A stretch of 64,000 bases of DNA from Plasmopara viticola (GCA_001695595.3 MBPM02000106.1:62001-126000), one strand, 5' to 3'. Positions 25,753 to 37,308 are shown, numbered from the stretch's first letter. Numbers and translations: made by a program. Notes: generated by a model not told the origin, from the letters alone.

Positions 25753-28700
25753 CAGTCATGACTAAGGCGTCTATGCTTTATAAAGAAACAGTTCTGGCTA
25801 AGGTATGAGCGAAAAAACTCACGATTTTTAGTCAAATTGATTAGCTCCGGCCGCAAAATGTTTAAGTTCATCTGTAGCTCTTTTTTCTAATGGAATTAGA
25901 GCAGGGTTCGTTTTAGACTCCGAATGAACAACGATCTCGCCTGTTTTTAAAGTGGTGTCAGTATTTGTTGCTTGTAGACGCGATGCGGCTGTGCTTGATT
26001 GCTATTGAAGTAACAACCGGGCTTTTGTCACCAGTCACCTATCCTTTTCTAGTATGTATTAAATTGTTGCCAGAGGAGTATGTGATCATTTGTTCAACTA
26101 GTATTTGCTGATTTATCGCCGCAATACGTCAAGGTTCTTTTGTAAATTAGTGCTTGCTAAGGCGTTTGTGCTCATAAAATATATAAGTGAATACTAAATA
26201 CCACTCATCTGTCCTTTCAAAAGAATTGGTAATGATTAGAGATTGGTTGATAAAATATTTGTGTGTCTATTTTGCAGAGTCGTCGATGAAATATGCCAAA
26301 ATTTGACTGAAATTTCTGTGTTTTCGAAGCCGTCTGTTATCTACAAAAGATAAGTTAATTGTATCAAGAGTGCGAAGCGTTACTGAGAAAGTCAAACTGA
26401 GTTAATGGCCACATAACACTTGGATTGATCGCTTGTTAATATATTATTGACTATGTTACGACGGAGATTCCGAGAACGCATTGATGTACTCGGTACGCAT
26501 TGCCAGAATTTGTCGCGAGGCAGTTGTCCTCGAGTAAGAATTCGGCAGCAAATATGACTTGATTACAATCCTTCTACCACAAAGAACGGATAGGTATTGA
26601 GCAGGGAAGGCAAAGGCCTCGGTGATTTTTGGTTGTGTTAGTTTCGCTGTTACATGTATGGATTCTTCGATAAAATCAGTGTTGGTAACGGCGTCTGTGC
26701 TAAAAAATACGCAATACTAGCTAACGTATAGATGAAAAACGTCACGATTTTGGTCATTTTGATTAGCTCCGTCTGCAAGATGTTCCAGTTCATCTGTAGC
26801 TTTAATTCTAGAAGAATTGGTACAGAATATCGTAAGATTCCAAATGACCAACGATCCCGTCTGTCTAAAAATGGTGTCTGTATTTGCTGCTTGTGGACGC
26901 GGAGCGGCTATGCTTGGTCACAATTTAAGTAACAACTAAGCTTTAATCACCAGTCATTTATTCTCCTTGAGAGGATAGTATTAATTGAGTTGGAGCTGCA
27001 AAGGATATGTGTTCATTTGTTTAATTAGTATGTGTTATATAATCACCGCAAATTATTCGGTTTCTTATATAAACTAGTGTTGGCTGAGGAGACTCTGGTC
27101 GCCACTCGCCTGTCCTTTAAGAAGAATTGTTTTTGGTTGAGTTGTGGTGGATAGAGATGTTTGGTCATCTTTTCGGGCAGCATACATAGAGCTGTCAACG
27201 TGATACGTCTAGTTATTACAACTAATTCGGCTCTTGCCAAGGCGTCGTGCACTCCAAAGGAATCAATTGACTATTACAAGCGTGCAAAGCGTCACTACAA
27301 AAAAAATATTTGTATTCGCTTCGAGACATTCAAAATCGTTTCTACTTGAATTATTGACTTGGTTGTGACCGAGAATGGTTGTACATTTTGAAAACGCTTA
27401 GATGCATTCGGTAGGCTTTGCCGGTATTTGTCGCGAGCCAGTTGTCCACGTTTGAAAAATCGGTATGCAACTGTGCCTTGATTCCCATTCATCTGCGCCC
27501 ACAAAGAATTGATAGGTGTTAAGTAGGGAAGGCAAAGGTCTCGGTATTTTTCTGTTGTCTTAGTTTCGCTTTTATACGTATGGATTCTGTTGTAATTCAA
27601 GTGATGACTGAGGCGTCTGTGCTCTTCAAAAGACACAGTACTAGCCAATGTGTGGGTGAAATTCGTCGCTATTTTGGTCAAATTAACTAGCTCCGGATGC
27701 AAGATGTTTGAATTTATCTTGTAGAATTGGTGCAGGGTACCTCTTGATTCCGAATGACCAGCGATCTCGCCTGTCTTTTAGTATTTGTTGCTTGTGGGCG
27801 CTTTAGGCTGTGCTTGGTCACAATTAAAGTAGCAGCCGGCTTGGGTCAGCAGCCACCTATCCTTTTAAGAGAACAAGTATGGATCAGGTTGTAGCTGAAG
27901 TAGTTTTGTTCATTTGCTCAACTAGTATTTGCTGATATGTTGACGCAAAAATCTAGTTTCTTGTGTTCATGAATGCTTGCTTAAGCGGTTGTGCTCATAT
28001 AAATGGAAGTAGACACTGAACGCCACACACCTGTCTTTTTGAAGGAATTAAATTGATTGAGGATTAGTTGATAGCGATATTTGTTCAATCATTTTGCTGA
28101 GTTGGCGATGCAATACTTCAGGTTTTCTTTGGAAGTTTAGTGCCTTACAAGGAGTTTATTATAAAAAAAAATCAATTATCTGTTACAAGCGTGCAAAACA
28201 TCACTGGAAAGGTCAAATACAATGATCGGCTACACAACATTTGGATTGTTCGCTTGTTGTTATATAATTGACTGTGTTTAGACCAATGGTAGATTCCGGA
28301 AACGCATTGATGTATTCCGTACGCATTGCCAGTATTTGTCGCGAGGCGGCTGTCCTCGTCTGAACATCGACGGCATCTGTGATTTAAGCAATTATTTATT
28401 TGCATCCACAAAAGAATTTGCAGGTGCTAAGTAGTGGAAGTAAAGGTCTCGATACTTGTCTCTTGTGGCAGTTCCACTTCTATGCGTATGGATTCTTCTG
28501 TAATTTCAGGGACGGCTAAGACGTCTATCGGTTTAGAGAAACAGTGCTAGCAGTTTTGCAGGTCGAAAACGTCAGAGTCTGTTTTCGAAGTGGTGTCAGT
28601 ATTTGCAGTTTGTGGGCGTGCTGCAGCTGTGCTTGATTGCATTTTTAGTAGCAACTAGGCTTTAATCTCCAGTCGTCCATCTTTTTAAGAAACTAGTACT

Positions 28701-31700
28701 GATTGAGTTGTAGCTGAAATCATTTGCCCACTTACTTTTTGATCAGTTATCACCGCAGTACGTTTCGGTTCTTCTTTATAGTAGTGCTTGATTAGGCGTT
28801 TGTGCTCATAAAATTTAAGTAGACACTGGTCGCCACACGCTTAACGTTTTCGATAAATTGGTATTGATTGAGTAGATATATTTGTTCATCTGGTTGATTA
28901 TCATTTGCATAGCTGTCAACACAATACGTCTAGGCTGTTCAGTAATTTCGGTGCTTGTAATGGCGTCTGTGCTCTACAAGAAAGGTCAATTAGGTTTTTA
29001 GGCGTGCAAAGCGTCATAGATAACGTCAAATCCATAAATTGGCCTCAAGACATTTAGGATCGATTTTAGTTATCATACTGACTAGGCTGTGACCGACAGC
29101 CTGAGAACGTTTTGATTATGTACGCATTGGCGGTATTGTTCGGGAGGCGACAGTCCTTGTATAAACATTCGGTAACGATTGCGGCTTCATCACCGTTCAT
29201 CTGACCCACGAATATATTGGTAGGTGTTGAGTAGTGGCAGCAAAGGTGTCGGTGTTTAGCTGCTGTAAGCATGAGCTTTTCTGTAATTTCAGTGATGGTT
29301 TCGGCGTCAGTACTCGTTGAAAGAATCAATCAGCTATTTCAAGCGTGCAATGTGTCACTGGAAAACCAGATCCACTATCAGCCAAATACATTTGGGATCG
29401 ATAGTTGTTATATTATTGACTAGGTTGTAACCGAAAGTGATCGTAGATTCTTAAAACGCTTTGATGTATATGTACGCATTGCCTGTAGTTATCGCGAGGT
29501 GGCTGTCGTCGTCCGAAAATTCGGTAATGTGCGCTCGCAAAAGAATTCGTAGGTGTTTACTTGTGGCTTCAAAGGTGTCGGTGTTTTTTTTAGCTGTTGT
29601 GTTATTTTGCCGCTATACGTATGGATTCTTCGGTAATTTAAGTGATGGCTAAGGCATCTGTGCTCTTAAAAAAAGCAATTAGCTATTTCAAGCGTGCAAA
29701 GCGTCACTGGTGACATTTGGGATCGATTGTTGTTATATAACTAACTAGGTTGTGACCGAAAGTGATTGTAGATTTTTGAAACTTTAATGTATTCTGCACG
29801 CATTGCCGGTATTCGGCTCGAGCTGGCTGTCATTAACGGTATATTCGGTGCGCCTTGATTGCCATTCATCTGCACACACAAAGAATTAGTAAATGTTAAG
29901 TTGTGAGTGCAAAAGTGTCGTTGTTCATCTGTCGCGTTAGTTTTGCTTCTATACGTATGAATTCTTCTGTAATATTAGTGATGGCTAAGGCGTCTGTGCA
30001 TTTTAAAGACATAGTACTTGCCTTGTGTGTGGTAAACGTCAAAAGTTGGGTTGAATAAAATGAGCACCACATGCAAGACGTTTAAGTGTGTTTGCTACTT
30101 TATTACCGAGAGAATTGATGCGGAGTTCCTTTAATCCCGAATGAGCCACGATACGTCTAGGTCTTTCTGCTTGCTAAAGCGTATGTGCTCACAAAAGAGT
30201 AATCTGACTCTGGTCACCACTCTACTATAAGTCTTCTGTCCATTTTTGAAGCTAGGGTATCTGTGCTCCTTTAAAAAATCAGTGCTATCTACCTTATGGG
30301 TACGAAGCGTCAGTGTTGAGCTCAATTTCAACCGTATGATGTTTGACCTCTTTAATTAGATTAATATTGTTTAAGTAGTACAGAGAAGTGTCTGTAGTTT
30401 ACGAATGAATAACGATTTCGTCTGCTTTCTTCGTGGTGTCAGTCTTTACTATTCTGTGGATGTGAGGCGGCTGTGGTCAATTGTGATCTAAGTAAAGACC
30501 GCGCGTTTCAATTATCAATAGTCTTTCCTCTTGAAGAAATTGGTTTTAATCAAATCGTGGTCGATAGATAAACCTGTTATTCTGCTTGATCAGCATTCGC
30601 TGAGTTGTCTCCACAAGGGATGGCTGAGGCGAATATGCTCCAAGAAAAACAGGTTCTGTGCAAAGGTTCGCTCTCGAGGCCACTTTTATTGCGCTCCGGC
30701 TTCAAGCGATTTGATCTTTGTTATTGTTTAGTTATTGAATATGCAGTGGCGTGAGGTACCTGTAGATTGAATGTACAACGACGTCGTCGATGATCAGTAT
30801 TTGCTGTGTTGTGAAAGCAAGGAGTCTGTGCTTGATTACTCAGGAAAAGGTTGCGCATTGACCGTCAACCGTCTTTTGCATTAAAAAACAAGTATTTGTT
30901 AAATTGTGGTTACACAGGGTTCGTGTTCATCTATCCAATTATCATTTGCTGAGTTGTCGCCGCAAAACAGCTGAGTTCTTCGGTTCTAAAAGGATGGCCA
31001 AGGTGTCAGTGCTCATTAAAGAATAAAAACTAGTTACAACGCGTCCTTACCCATGTCACTTCTATCAAATATCGGCTACAAGCGTTAAAGATAGTCTGCT
31101 GTTTTATATATTAACTAAGTAGTGGCATGAGGTACCTGTAGATATCAAATGTACAATACTGTCATCTGTTTTCGCTGTGTGTTCAATTGTTGCTTTGCCG
31201 TGGAAGCAAGACGGCTGCGCTCGATTGTAAATGAAGTAAAGACTGTGCTTTCGCCGTCAATCGCCTTTCCGTTTTGGTTAAGTTGTGATATCAAAAAATA
31301 CGCGTTCATCTGTTTATATGGTATTTGCTGAGTTGTCGCCGCAATACTTCTGAGTTCTTCAGTGTTTATAGGGACGGCTAAGGCATATGTGATTATAAAA
31401 GAATTAATATAGCTGTGAAGCGTCACTCTCTAGACCAGCTTTCTTTGCACTTTGGCTGCAAGCGGTTCCAATACCCTAAATAAAATTTTTACTTGGTGCA
31501 AATCGTAACTCTCAAGGTCAGGCTTATTGTACTCCGCTTGCAAGCGATTTGATCTCTTAAAGTTAGTGATGCCAGGAACACGATGCCGTCTGTTTTATTG
31601 TGCTGTCATTATATGCTGTGTTGTGCAATCAAAATGGCTGTGCTTGATTATTAAAGTTAAGACTGCGCTCTGGATGCCAATCGTCGCGGAACCTAGTGCG

Positions 31701-31790
31701 ACCTTTCACATGACCGGTGACACTGACAAAAAGTCTCACACCAAATAATCTGCAAATTTTTTACTGCGCACTTCTTTGGTATAACAGCAG
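25752..31790 (+). repeat. satellite A, second plus-oriented block
   Basis: Orientation returns to plus at about 25,752. The anchor appears near 26,370, 27,280, 28,190, 29,004, 29,342, 29,692 and 30,300, and more weakly at 31,410. Spacing is about 910 bp at first; from 28.9 kb on the units become shorter (about 350-370 bp) and more diverged, as if the array decays toward its edge. The last landmarks fade by about 31.8 kb, some 850 bp before the homeodomain gene. Confidence 0.85.
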
Positions 31791-32637
31791 CGTCCATATC
31801 CATGGCGCAAAAGCTAGAGATATCATTGTTGCTTTCGTACGGGATGATGGATAAAAATTTGCGTTATTTGTACATTTATTTTTGTATCCATTAGAAATAA
31901 ACGTCGTTTATCTCCACTGTTTGCAGGTGAAGAGCTAAGCAAGTGCTCGCCGGAGCGTCCTTTGTTATATTCAACGTCCGAAGGCGGAGGTGCCTGTCGA
32001 CCACCGGGCGAGGTAGAATGATAGGTGCAAATTATATAGTCTCTCAGATGGGCGAGCTTTTAATGGCCAAAGCATAACCGAATTTCGGCACAGAGGCCTG
32101 ACCTTTGGAAGCCGAGAAGCCCATCCTGAAAATTTGCTTAGTCATTATCAAAAGTGACACAAGTGACCAGTCTTCTTTGCTGCCTGCCTACCATTGTTAC
32201 GACCACACCAACTTTTTGTGCATAAGTGAAAGGGTGATGAATATTCTCTTGTTGGATGCAATGCAAATTTTGATGAGGGAGGGTGTATCGGGCTGTCACA
32301 TAAAGCCGAACGTTTGTAGTAAAGGTGGCTTTTTGCTTATTGAAGCTGTTAAATTTTGGTGCAAGACAGGTACTCTATCGCTTGCTGGGTTGATTTTAGT
32401 GCATATACTTATACATACAATCAGTCAGTTCCAAAATTGCTGCCTATTAGTCGATCTCTTAAGAACGGGGATAGTGAATGAACGGGCAGATTGTTCATTT
32501 TCCTCCACCCCATCATATAAAAGTAAACTATTAATTCTCCCTTCGTAATATATAATATAAACCCACCTCTGCAGATGGTTTTTGTATAACTTAAATTGAT
32601 TGTTTTATAATAACCATCAATTAGAGAAACGTCCCTC
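31791..32637. other. upstream region of the homeodomain gene
   Basis: A plus-strand frame at 32,105-32,548 opens only from TTG and shows no domain, so I do not call it a gene. The region presumably holds the promoter and 5' UTR of the gene starting at 32,638. I could not identify a convincing oomycete Inr/FPR core element. Confidence 0.4.
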
Positions 32638-35600
32638 ATGTGGCTAACACCACCGCTTCCCCACTTACAACTTGGAGAGCGACTGATGGGAGACGTTGAG
32701 ATGGAAAGCAAAACGGCGGTGGACGAATCCACGGAGCGGAAAAAGGCGCTACTTGTGTACAAGAGCAACCTTCAGTCTGTATCGGATGATGACGACGACG
32801 ACGTCTTAGATGACGATGAGGATGCGACGTCTGTTAAGAGTGACGCGAGGGCCTCTCCAATTTTTGCAAGAGGCGAGGATTACGATATGGAAGTGTCTCG
32901 AGAATCAGCGGTGGATGAAGACGATGATGTAGAGGAAGAAGAAGGTGGTGTGCAGGTGGAGAGAGATGACGATGAGGCTTTGAACGCGCCATCCGATGAC
33001 GACCTGGACAGCACAGCCACGCCGAGGCGCTCCGAGACTGACGAAGATGACGACGATTTACTCAAAAATGCAAGCTTTCCCTCGAGTTTTTACACGAGAA
33101 AAACCCATAAAATCACACTGAGACACAGCGAAACGGACTCGGCGTCAGAAACGGCCGTAAAATACGCGCCTTCACCAAGTCCTAGTAGTACCAGTGTCCA
33201 AAATGTAGATGACTTGACGCCGCTAAAACTTAAGTCAGGTACATCCAATGTGAGTGCGATTATTGCAACACGCCGCCGCACTGTGGCCCGTAAAGAATGC
33301 GAGGTTTGCCATGAACCGCGCAATGGACGACGGGCGCTCCTGTGTCAACAGTGTAAGTGCATGTACCACTCGAGTTGCTTTCGTCAGCAGCACCCTAAGT
33401 TAGTACCGAGCACCACCCGTCAGTGGTCTTGTCCAGATTGTGAGCCAGTTGTTTCTGCAACAATGACTGATAAATCCTCAGGTAGCACACCTTGCAAGCA
33501 GCAGCGCAGCGATTCGTCAGCCAAAAGTCGCAGCAGTCGTAACGCCAAATCTTCCTCCACGAGTCGAGGCAAAGGTGATAATGACGAAAGGTCAGGATCA
33601 GGGGATGTGACCAATGCTGCCAAAGAGATAGAAATACAGCGTTTGACGGATCTAGCCTTGCGTGGCGGTAATAACATCAATGTCACGATCTTGGAGCAGA
33701 CAGGAGAGATGCTGCATATCACGCAGACTTTAACAAAGGAATTGATCAGCATCATAAGCCTTGGAAATGTGAGTTTCTCAGGGCATGATAAAAACGACGA
33801 TGCAAGAATGGACAGCAATGACAATGCTGTAAAATGTGAGCAGCAACAGGACACGAGTACCCAACCCCCGCCTCCGTTTCTACTAGTTCCTATGTCATCA
33901 TTAGCACATGTTTCGTCTGTCGCTTCTTCTCAGATCGTTGCAACTGACGATGGAAACGTGGCCGCAACGTCAACAGCCTTCGACAAGGATAATCTTTTGT
34001 ATCAAATATACAATGGCCTAGGTTGCTTAAAGCAGCTGCTTGAGCAGCTACAGGTCGCAGGCATTCAGTTTGAGGTTGATCTTATCAAGGAGATAAAAGC
34101 AATTCCGAATCAGGATCGTAAGGCAGCATCCAGTGGAAGTAAAAAGCAAGGAACAGGAACGGCGGGTCGGTCTGCATCGGGATCGAAGGGAAAAAGTGGT
34201 GCAAGTCGCCTGTATTCATCGAAGCAGATCCAGAAGCTGGAGGAATGGTATCAGCGGTCTTCTCGACCAGAGTCGAGTGAGATCCACTCGATGTACCGCA
34301 TCATCAATTGTCCAGACTATGCGGATTCAGAATTACAACCTGAAGGTATATCAGTGAAGCAAATTCGCATCTGGTTCGACAATAGGCGTGCCAAGGAGCG
34401 CTTGGACTACATGCGCTTAAAAATGAAGGACATATCTACTACGGACATGGACGCTGATAGTGTCAAAAAGATGAAAGCTGCTTATATTGACGAGGCCAAG
34501 GAAGTTCTTGAGGCTCGCGTGTCACGAATGCGAGATAGTGGACAGGGCTCGAGCCATGTCGTTGATGAAGCTGATATGGCTCTCATCGCAAACATCGTCG
34601 ATCATCCCGTGCATGGTCGAAGTATGAACTTAATCACGCCTGAAGCAGAAAAATGTACCACCAGCTTAAGCAAAGATGGAATCGAAAGACCTCCGGTTTC
34701 TGGCGGATCTAGTACTCAAAAGAAGCGCATCCGCATCGACTACGTTGCTTCAGTGAGAAAGGCAGTTAAAGATGCTCGTGACGCTGGTAAAAATGAAGAA
34801 GAATTGAAAGCATTACGAACTGCAGCAATTGAACGTGCACGGGAGAGATTGCATGTCCCATTTAAGAACGTTCGTACTGGGCCATCCAAGCCACTAGGCA
34901 AAGAGGAAGTATCTCATATCAAGATGAAGATGTTAAAGCTGCTTGAGGAAGATGCACCTGCCGAGGAATTAACCGACATGATTGAATTGCTGTTATCGCT
35001 TATTATACCACGCGATGTCCTGATCGAGTCGGGCATGCAGCGGCAATTGGAATTAGTTTTGCTCGCTCACAAAGATAACAAAGAGCTTGTGCGGCAGACA
35101 AAGAAACTGCAAGAAGAATTTCAGTCAACTGTAGAATATGGTGATACACCGAGCGCGATGGTTGCACTCGCCGAAGAGGGTATTGTTAATAAGAATCGTA
35201 AGGAAAAAGCGCAAACACTACTTTTTAATGTGGACACAGAATCTTTGCCTGGAACTCCAGGATCATCGCCGAGTTCGGGCCCGACGCCTTCGCCGGAGTC
35301 GCGGCGACCGCGTGTCAAGTTCTCGTTGGCTCAACTGGTCAAACTCGAAAAGTATTTTCACAAGGAAGACACACCGAGCAAGAAAAGGTTAGACAAAATT
35401 GCGGCGCGGCTAAACGGAATTGCGTCTCTAGACCCGTCAAGCGATGCGGCGCAGAGATCAATTGATTACAAGCAGATTCGCTGCTGGTTTTACAAGCGGC
35501 GGTCGGCAAATCAACCACCTCAGGCTCTCAATGGTGCGGATTTGCACATTGATAACGCCGCGTCGAGCTCGTCCAGCTCAAGCGACACCGAGTCAGACAA

Positions 35601-36261
35601 CGATAGCAAATTGGACAAAGTATCTAAGTCTCGTGCAAAGTCTAAGCCAAAAGCGCTAACTTTTGTTTCTGGAGGGACTGGGGCAAAGCGTAAACAACTC
35701 GAAAGAGATGGTAAAAGTAGCGTCAAGCGCTTGAAAAAGGATTCTTCGAGCACTCGTTCTGCAAATACATACCCAGTGATAGCAGAGACTACTAGCTCAT
35801 TTTCTATAAAGAGCGACGATGATTTCACTGGCAGCGCTCAATCAGGGCGAATGTTTAATATGAAGCAGCTCGCAACAATAATTGAAGAGTACGAAAAGAA
35901 TCCACGACCGACAGTGGCTCGGTTGGCGGAATTACAGAAGGTGTTAAACCAAGGTGATCATACAGACGAACATTTCGAAGAGGGACTTGGCGTAACGAAG
36001 CAACAGATCAAGGTATGGTTTTCGAACCGCCGCGCCAAGGAGCGTCTCGATCTTATGAATATGAAAATCAAAGAATCCCGAGCTGGTATCCAGGAGAGTA
36101 GTGGCTCGGACGTGGATAGCGACGAAGACGAGGAGGTTGTTTCGATGCCTACAGTTGCAATTGGACACATTGGACGAGTCAGTACTTATGACAAAAACTT
36201 GGCTTTTGACAGGCAATCAAAACTTACCCATGACGAGGCAGAGGATATAAAAGTTGAATAA
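32638..36261 (+). CDS. PHD finger and triple homeodomain nuclear protein
   Basis: A single exon of 1,207 codons. Residues about 45-150 are very acidic and Ser-rich. A PHD-type Cys4-His-Cys3 finger follows: C221, C224, C236, C239, H244, C247, C265, C268, with W263 two residues before C265. Three homeodomain-like segments follow: HD1 about 522-591 with recognition helix WFDNRRAKERL (W579, N582), HD2 about 889-958 with WFYKRR (W950), and HD3 about 1070-1138 with WFSNRRAKERL (W1127, N1130). Each is about 70 residues rather than 60, with extra residues before helix 3. HD2 has Lys-953 where homeodomains almost always have Asn-51. Residues 700-860 look helical and charged. The tail (about 1145-1160) is acidic. 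It is probably a chromatin-associated DNA-binding regulator that reads histone tails through the PHD finger. Starts at Met-17 (32,686) or Met-22 (32,701) are also possible. The function assignment is inference. Confidence 0.93.
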   Translation: MWLTPPLPHLQLGERLMGDVEMESKTAVDESTERKKALLVYKSNLQSVSDDDDDDVLDDDEDATSVKSDARASPIFARGEDYDMEVSRESAVDEDDDVEEEEGGVQVERDDDEALNAPSDDDLDSTATPRRSETDEDDDDLLKNASFPSSFYTRKTHKITLRHSETDSASETAVKYAPSPSPSSTSVQNVDDLTPLKLKSGTSNVSAIIATRRRTVARKECEVCHEPRNGRRALLCQQCKCMYHSSCFRQQHPKLVPSTTRQWSCPDCEPVVSATMTDKSSGSTPCKQQRSDSSAKSRSSRNAKSSSTSRGKGDNDERSGSGDVTNAAKEIEIQRLTDLALRGGNNINVTILEQTGEMLHITQTLTKELISIISLGNVSFSGHDKNDDARMDSNDNAVKCEQQQDTSTQPPPPFLLVPMSSLAHVSSVASSQIVATDDGNVAATSTAFDKDNLLYQIYNGLGCLKQLLEQLQVAGIQFEVDLIKEIKAIPNQDRKAASSGSKKQGTGTAGRSASGSKGKSGASRLYSSKQIQKLEEWYQRSSRPESSEIHSMYRIINCPDYADSELQPEGISVKQIRIWFDNRRAKERLDYMRLKMKDISTTDMDADSVKKMKAAYIDEAKEVLEARVSRMRDSGQGSSHVVDEADMALIANIVDHPVHGRSMNLITPEAEKCTTSLSKDGIERPPVSGGSSTQKKRIRIDYVASVRKAVKDARDAGKNEEELKALRTAAIERARERLHVPFKNVRTGPSKPLGKEEVSHIKMKMLKLLEEDAPAEELTDMIELLLSLIIPRDVLIESGMQRQLELVLLAHKDNKELVRQTKKLQEEFQSTVEYGDTPSAMVALAEEGIVNKNRKEKAQTLLFNVDTESLPGTPGSSPSSGPTPSPESRRPRVKFSLAQLVKLEKYFHKEDTPSKKRLDKIAARLNGIASLDPSSDAAQRSIDYKQIRCWFYKRRSANQPPQALNGADLHIDNAASSSSSSSDTESDNDSKLDKVSKSRAKSKPKALTFVSGGTGAKRKQLERDGKSSVKRLKKDSSSTRSANTYPVIAETTSSFSIKSDDDFTGSAQSGRMFNMKQLATIIEEYEKNPRPTVARLAELQKVLNQGDHTDEHFEEGLGVTKQQIKVWFSNRRAKERLDLMNMKIKESRAGIQESSGSDVDSDEDEEVVSMPTVAIGHIGRVSTYDKNLAFDRQSKLTHDEAEDIKVE

Positions 36262-36322
36262 TCCATTTAAAACCCTCATATATCTTTCTTCCCTAAGACT
36301 ATAATTACCCGTGCCATAGGTG

Positions 36323-36639
36323 TCACTTCAGCTGGGGTCGATGGAGCTCCTCGATTGCAACAGGCAGAGCCACCGCACTGACAAGCTTCGCCTCGCGGTA
36401 GGAGTGTTCGATAAAAGAGATGCTTTGCTTCAACGTCTTGCGTAAAACAAGGTCATCGGGTGTGTCTAGCCGGCGCAGCAACGAGTATAATCCTTCATAC
36501 TGGGTAAGCAAGTGCTTTGCTGTCGCGTCGATCAGACTGTCCACTTAAAAACCCTTATTGATTGATGGTTGCACGGCGTGTGGTAATCGATAAGCAATTT
36601 TGAGTGCAATTCGAACTTACTCCACAAAATTCTATACAT
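36323..36639 (-). CDS. small unknown protein, probable two-exon gene
   Basis: The long frame at 36,543-36,323 has an in-frame TAA just upstream and no ATG at its start, but begins directly after GGTTTTTAAG, a good splice acceptor. A consensus donor GTAAGT lies 77 bp upstream, and the short frame before it begins ATGTATAGAATTTTG at 36,639. Joining 36,639-36,621 to 36,543-36,323 recreates an ATG codon at the junction and gives 79 residues, mostly predicted helix (YEGLYSLLRRLD, TLKQSISFIEHSYREA), with no signal peptide. It is convergent with the homeodomain gene, 61 bp between stops, so their 3' UTRs likely overlap. I do not recognise the family; it could also be the last exon of a longer gene. 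Confidence 0.5.
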
Positions 36640-36811
36640 GCGCTTTAATGATCGATAGATCCCACAATGGCAGCAGGCAGAGTGCTAGAGTTGAAATAAC
36701 TGATTTCTGTGGATTCAGCTCTCCCTTCGTATCATTGACGTCGTGCACTGGTTGGAAAAAAAAACGAGCAGTACGTCAAACCCAGCAACCGAGTATTTTG
36801 TGCGATTAGGA

Positions 36812-37260
36812 GGCGATGATGTCGTCCGCCGTCATACTGGGGCGCTCAATATAGTTGACGTTATTTGCCCTTAGAACTTCATTTTCGTAGACTGTGATAC
36901 TAGCGAACGAGGCGTTGGCGCTCGGTCCGCCTTCGTAATCTGGCTGGATGATTACCTGGTGGTAGACTGCTGTCTCAAGTCAAAAACCACTGAATATGCT
37001 CAAGACGATGCGTCTTGTCCATCTGCCTCAAGAGACGTAAGACACCGTGCACTGCTTCAGTCTAATATTTATCACTATGCACCCATCCATTGACAAAGTA
37101 TTCAAACGAAGAAGCATACCCAGGATTTTAAAGTCACGCACTGCTCGACGGTGAACACAAGAATGGAGGAATAATTTTGAATGTTATTGCTGTCCACTAG
37201 CCGATTTTTTCCTTCGCAAAGCCGGTTTCTCATCCAACATCGTTGTAGACGTCGTAAGCG
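36812..37260 (-). pseudogene. broken unknown coding sequence
   Basis: Minus-strand reading gives three protein-like blocks in different frames: about 37,260-37,110, 37,100-36,975, and a clean terminal block of about 55 codons ending PSMTADDIIAS then TAA at 36,812. The middle block contains an in-frame TAG and shifts frame before the terminal block without a plausible intron. Codon use and composition look coding, unlike the surrounding DNA. It may be a recently broken gene or one disturbed by sequencing errors. It lies between the microprotein and the kinase. I do not recognise the family. Confidence 0.45.
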
Positions 37261-37308
37261 GGCGCTGGCACCAACACGATGTGCCTTTTATGAGTCAATA
37301 GGGTGGTG

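Noticed and set aside
16439..31426. Many 60-135-codon open frames in satellite A
   Set aside because: They recur as diverged versions of the same peptides following the repeat unit, in several frames and both strands.
32105..32548. 147-codon plus-strand open frame upstream of the homeodomain gene
   Set aside because: It opens only from TTG, has no domain or coding-like composition and lies in probable promoter/5' UTR sequence.
33420..33854. Long minus-strand frames inside the homeodomain gene (also 32,880-33,065, 35,520-35,828 and 35,944-36,216)
   Set aside because: Antisense shadows of Ser/Asp-rich codons; low-complexity Ser/Leu runs with no domain.
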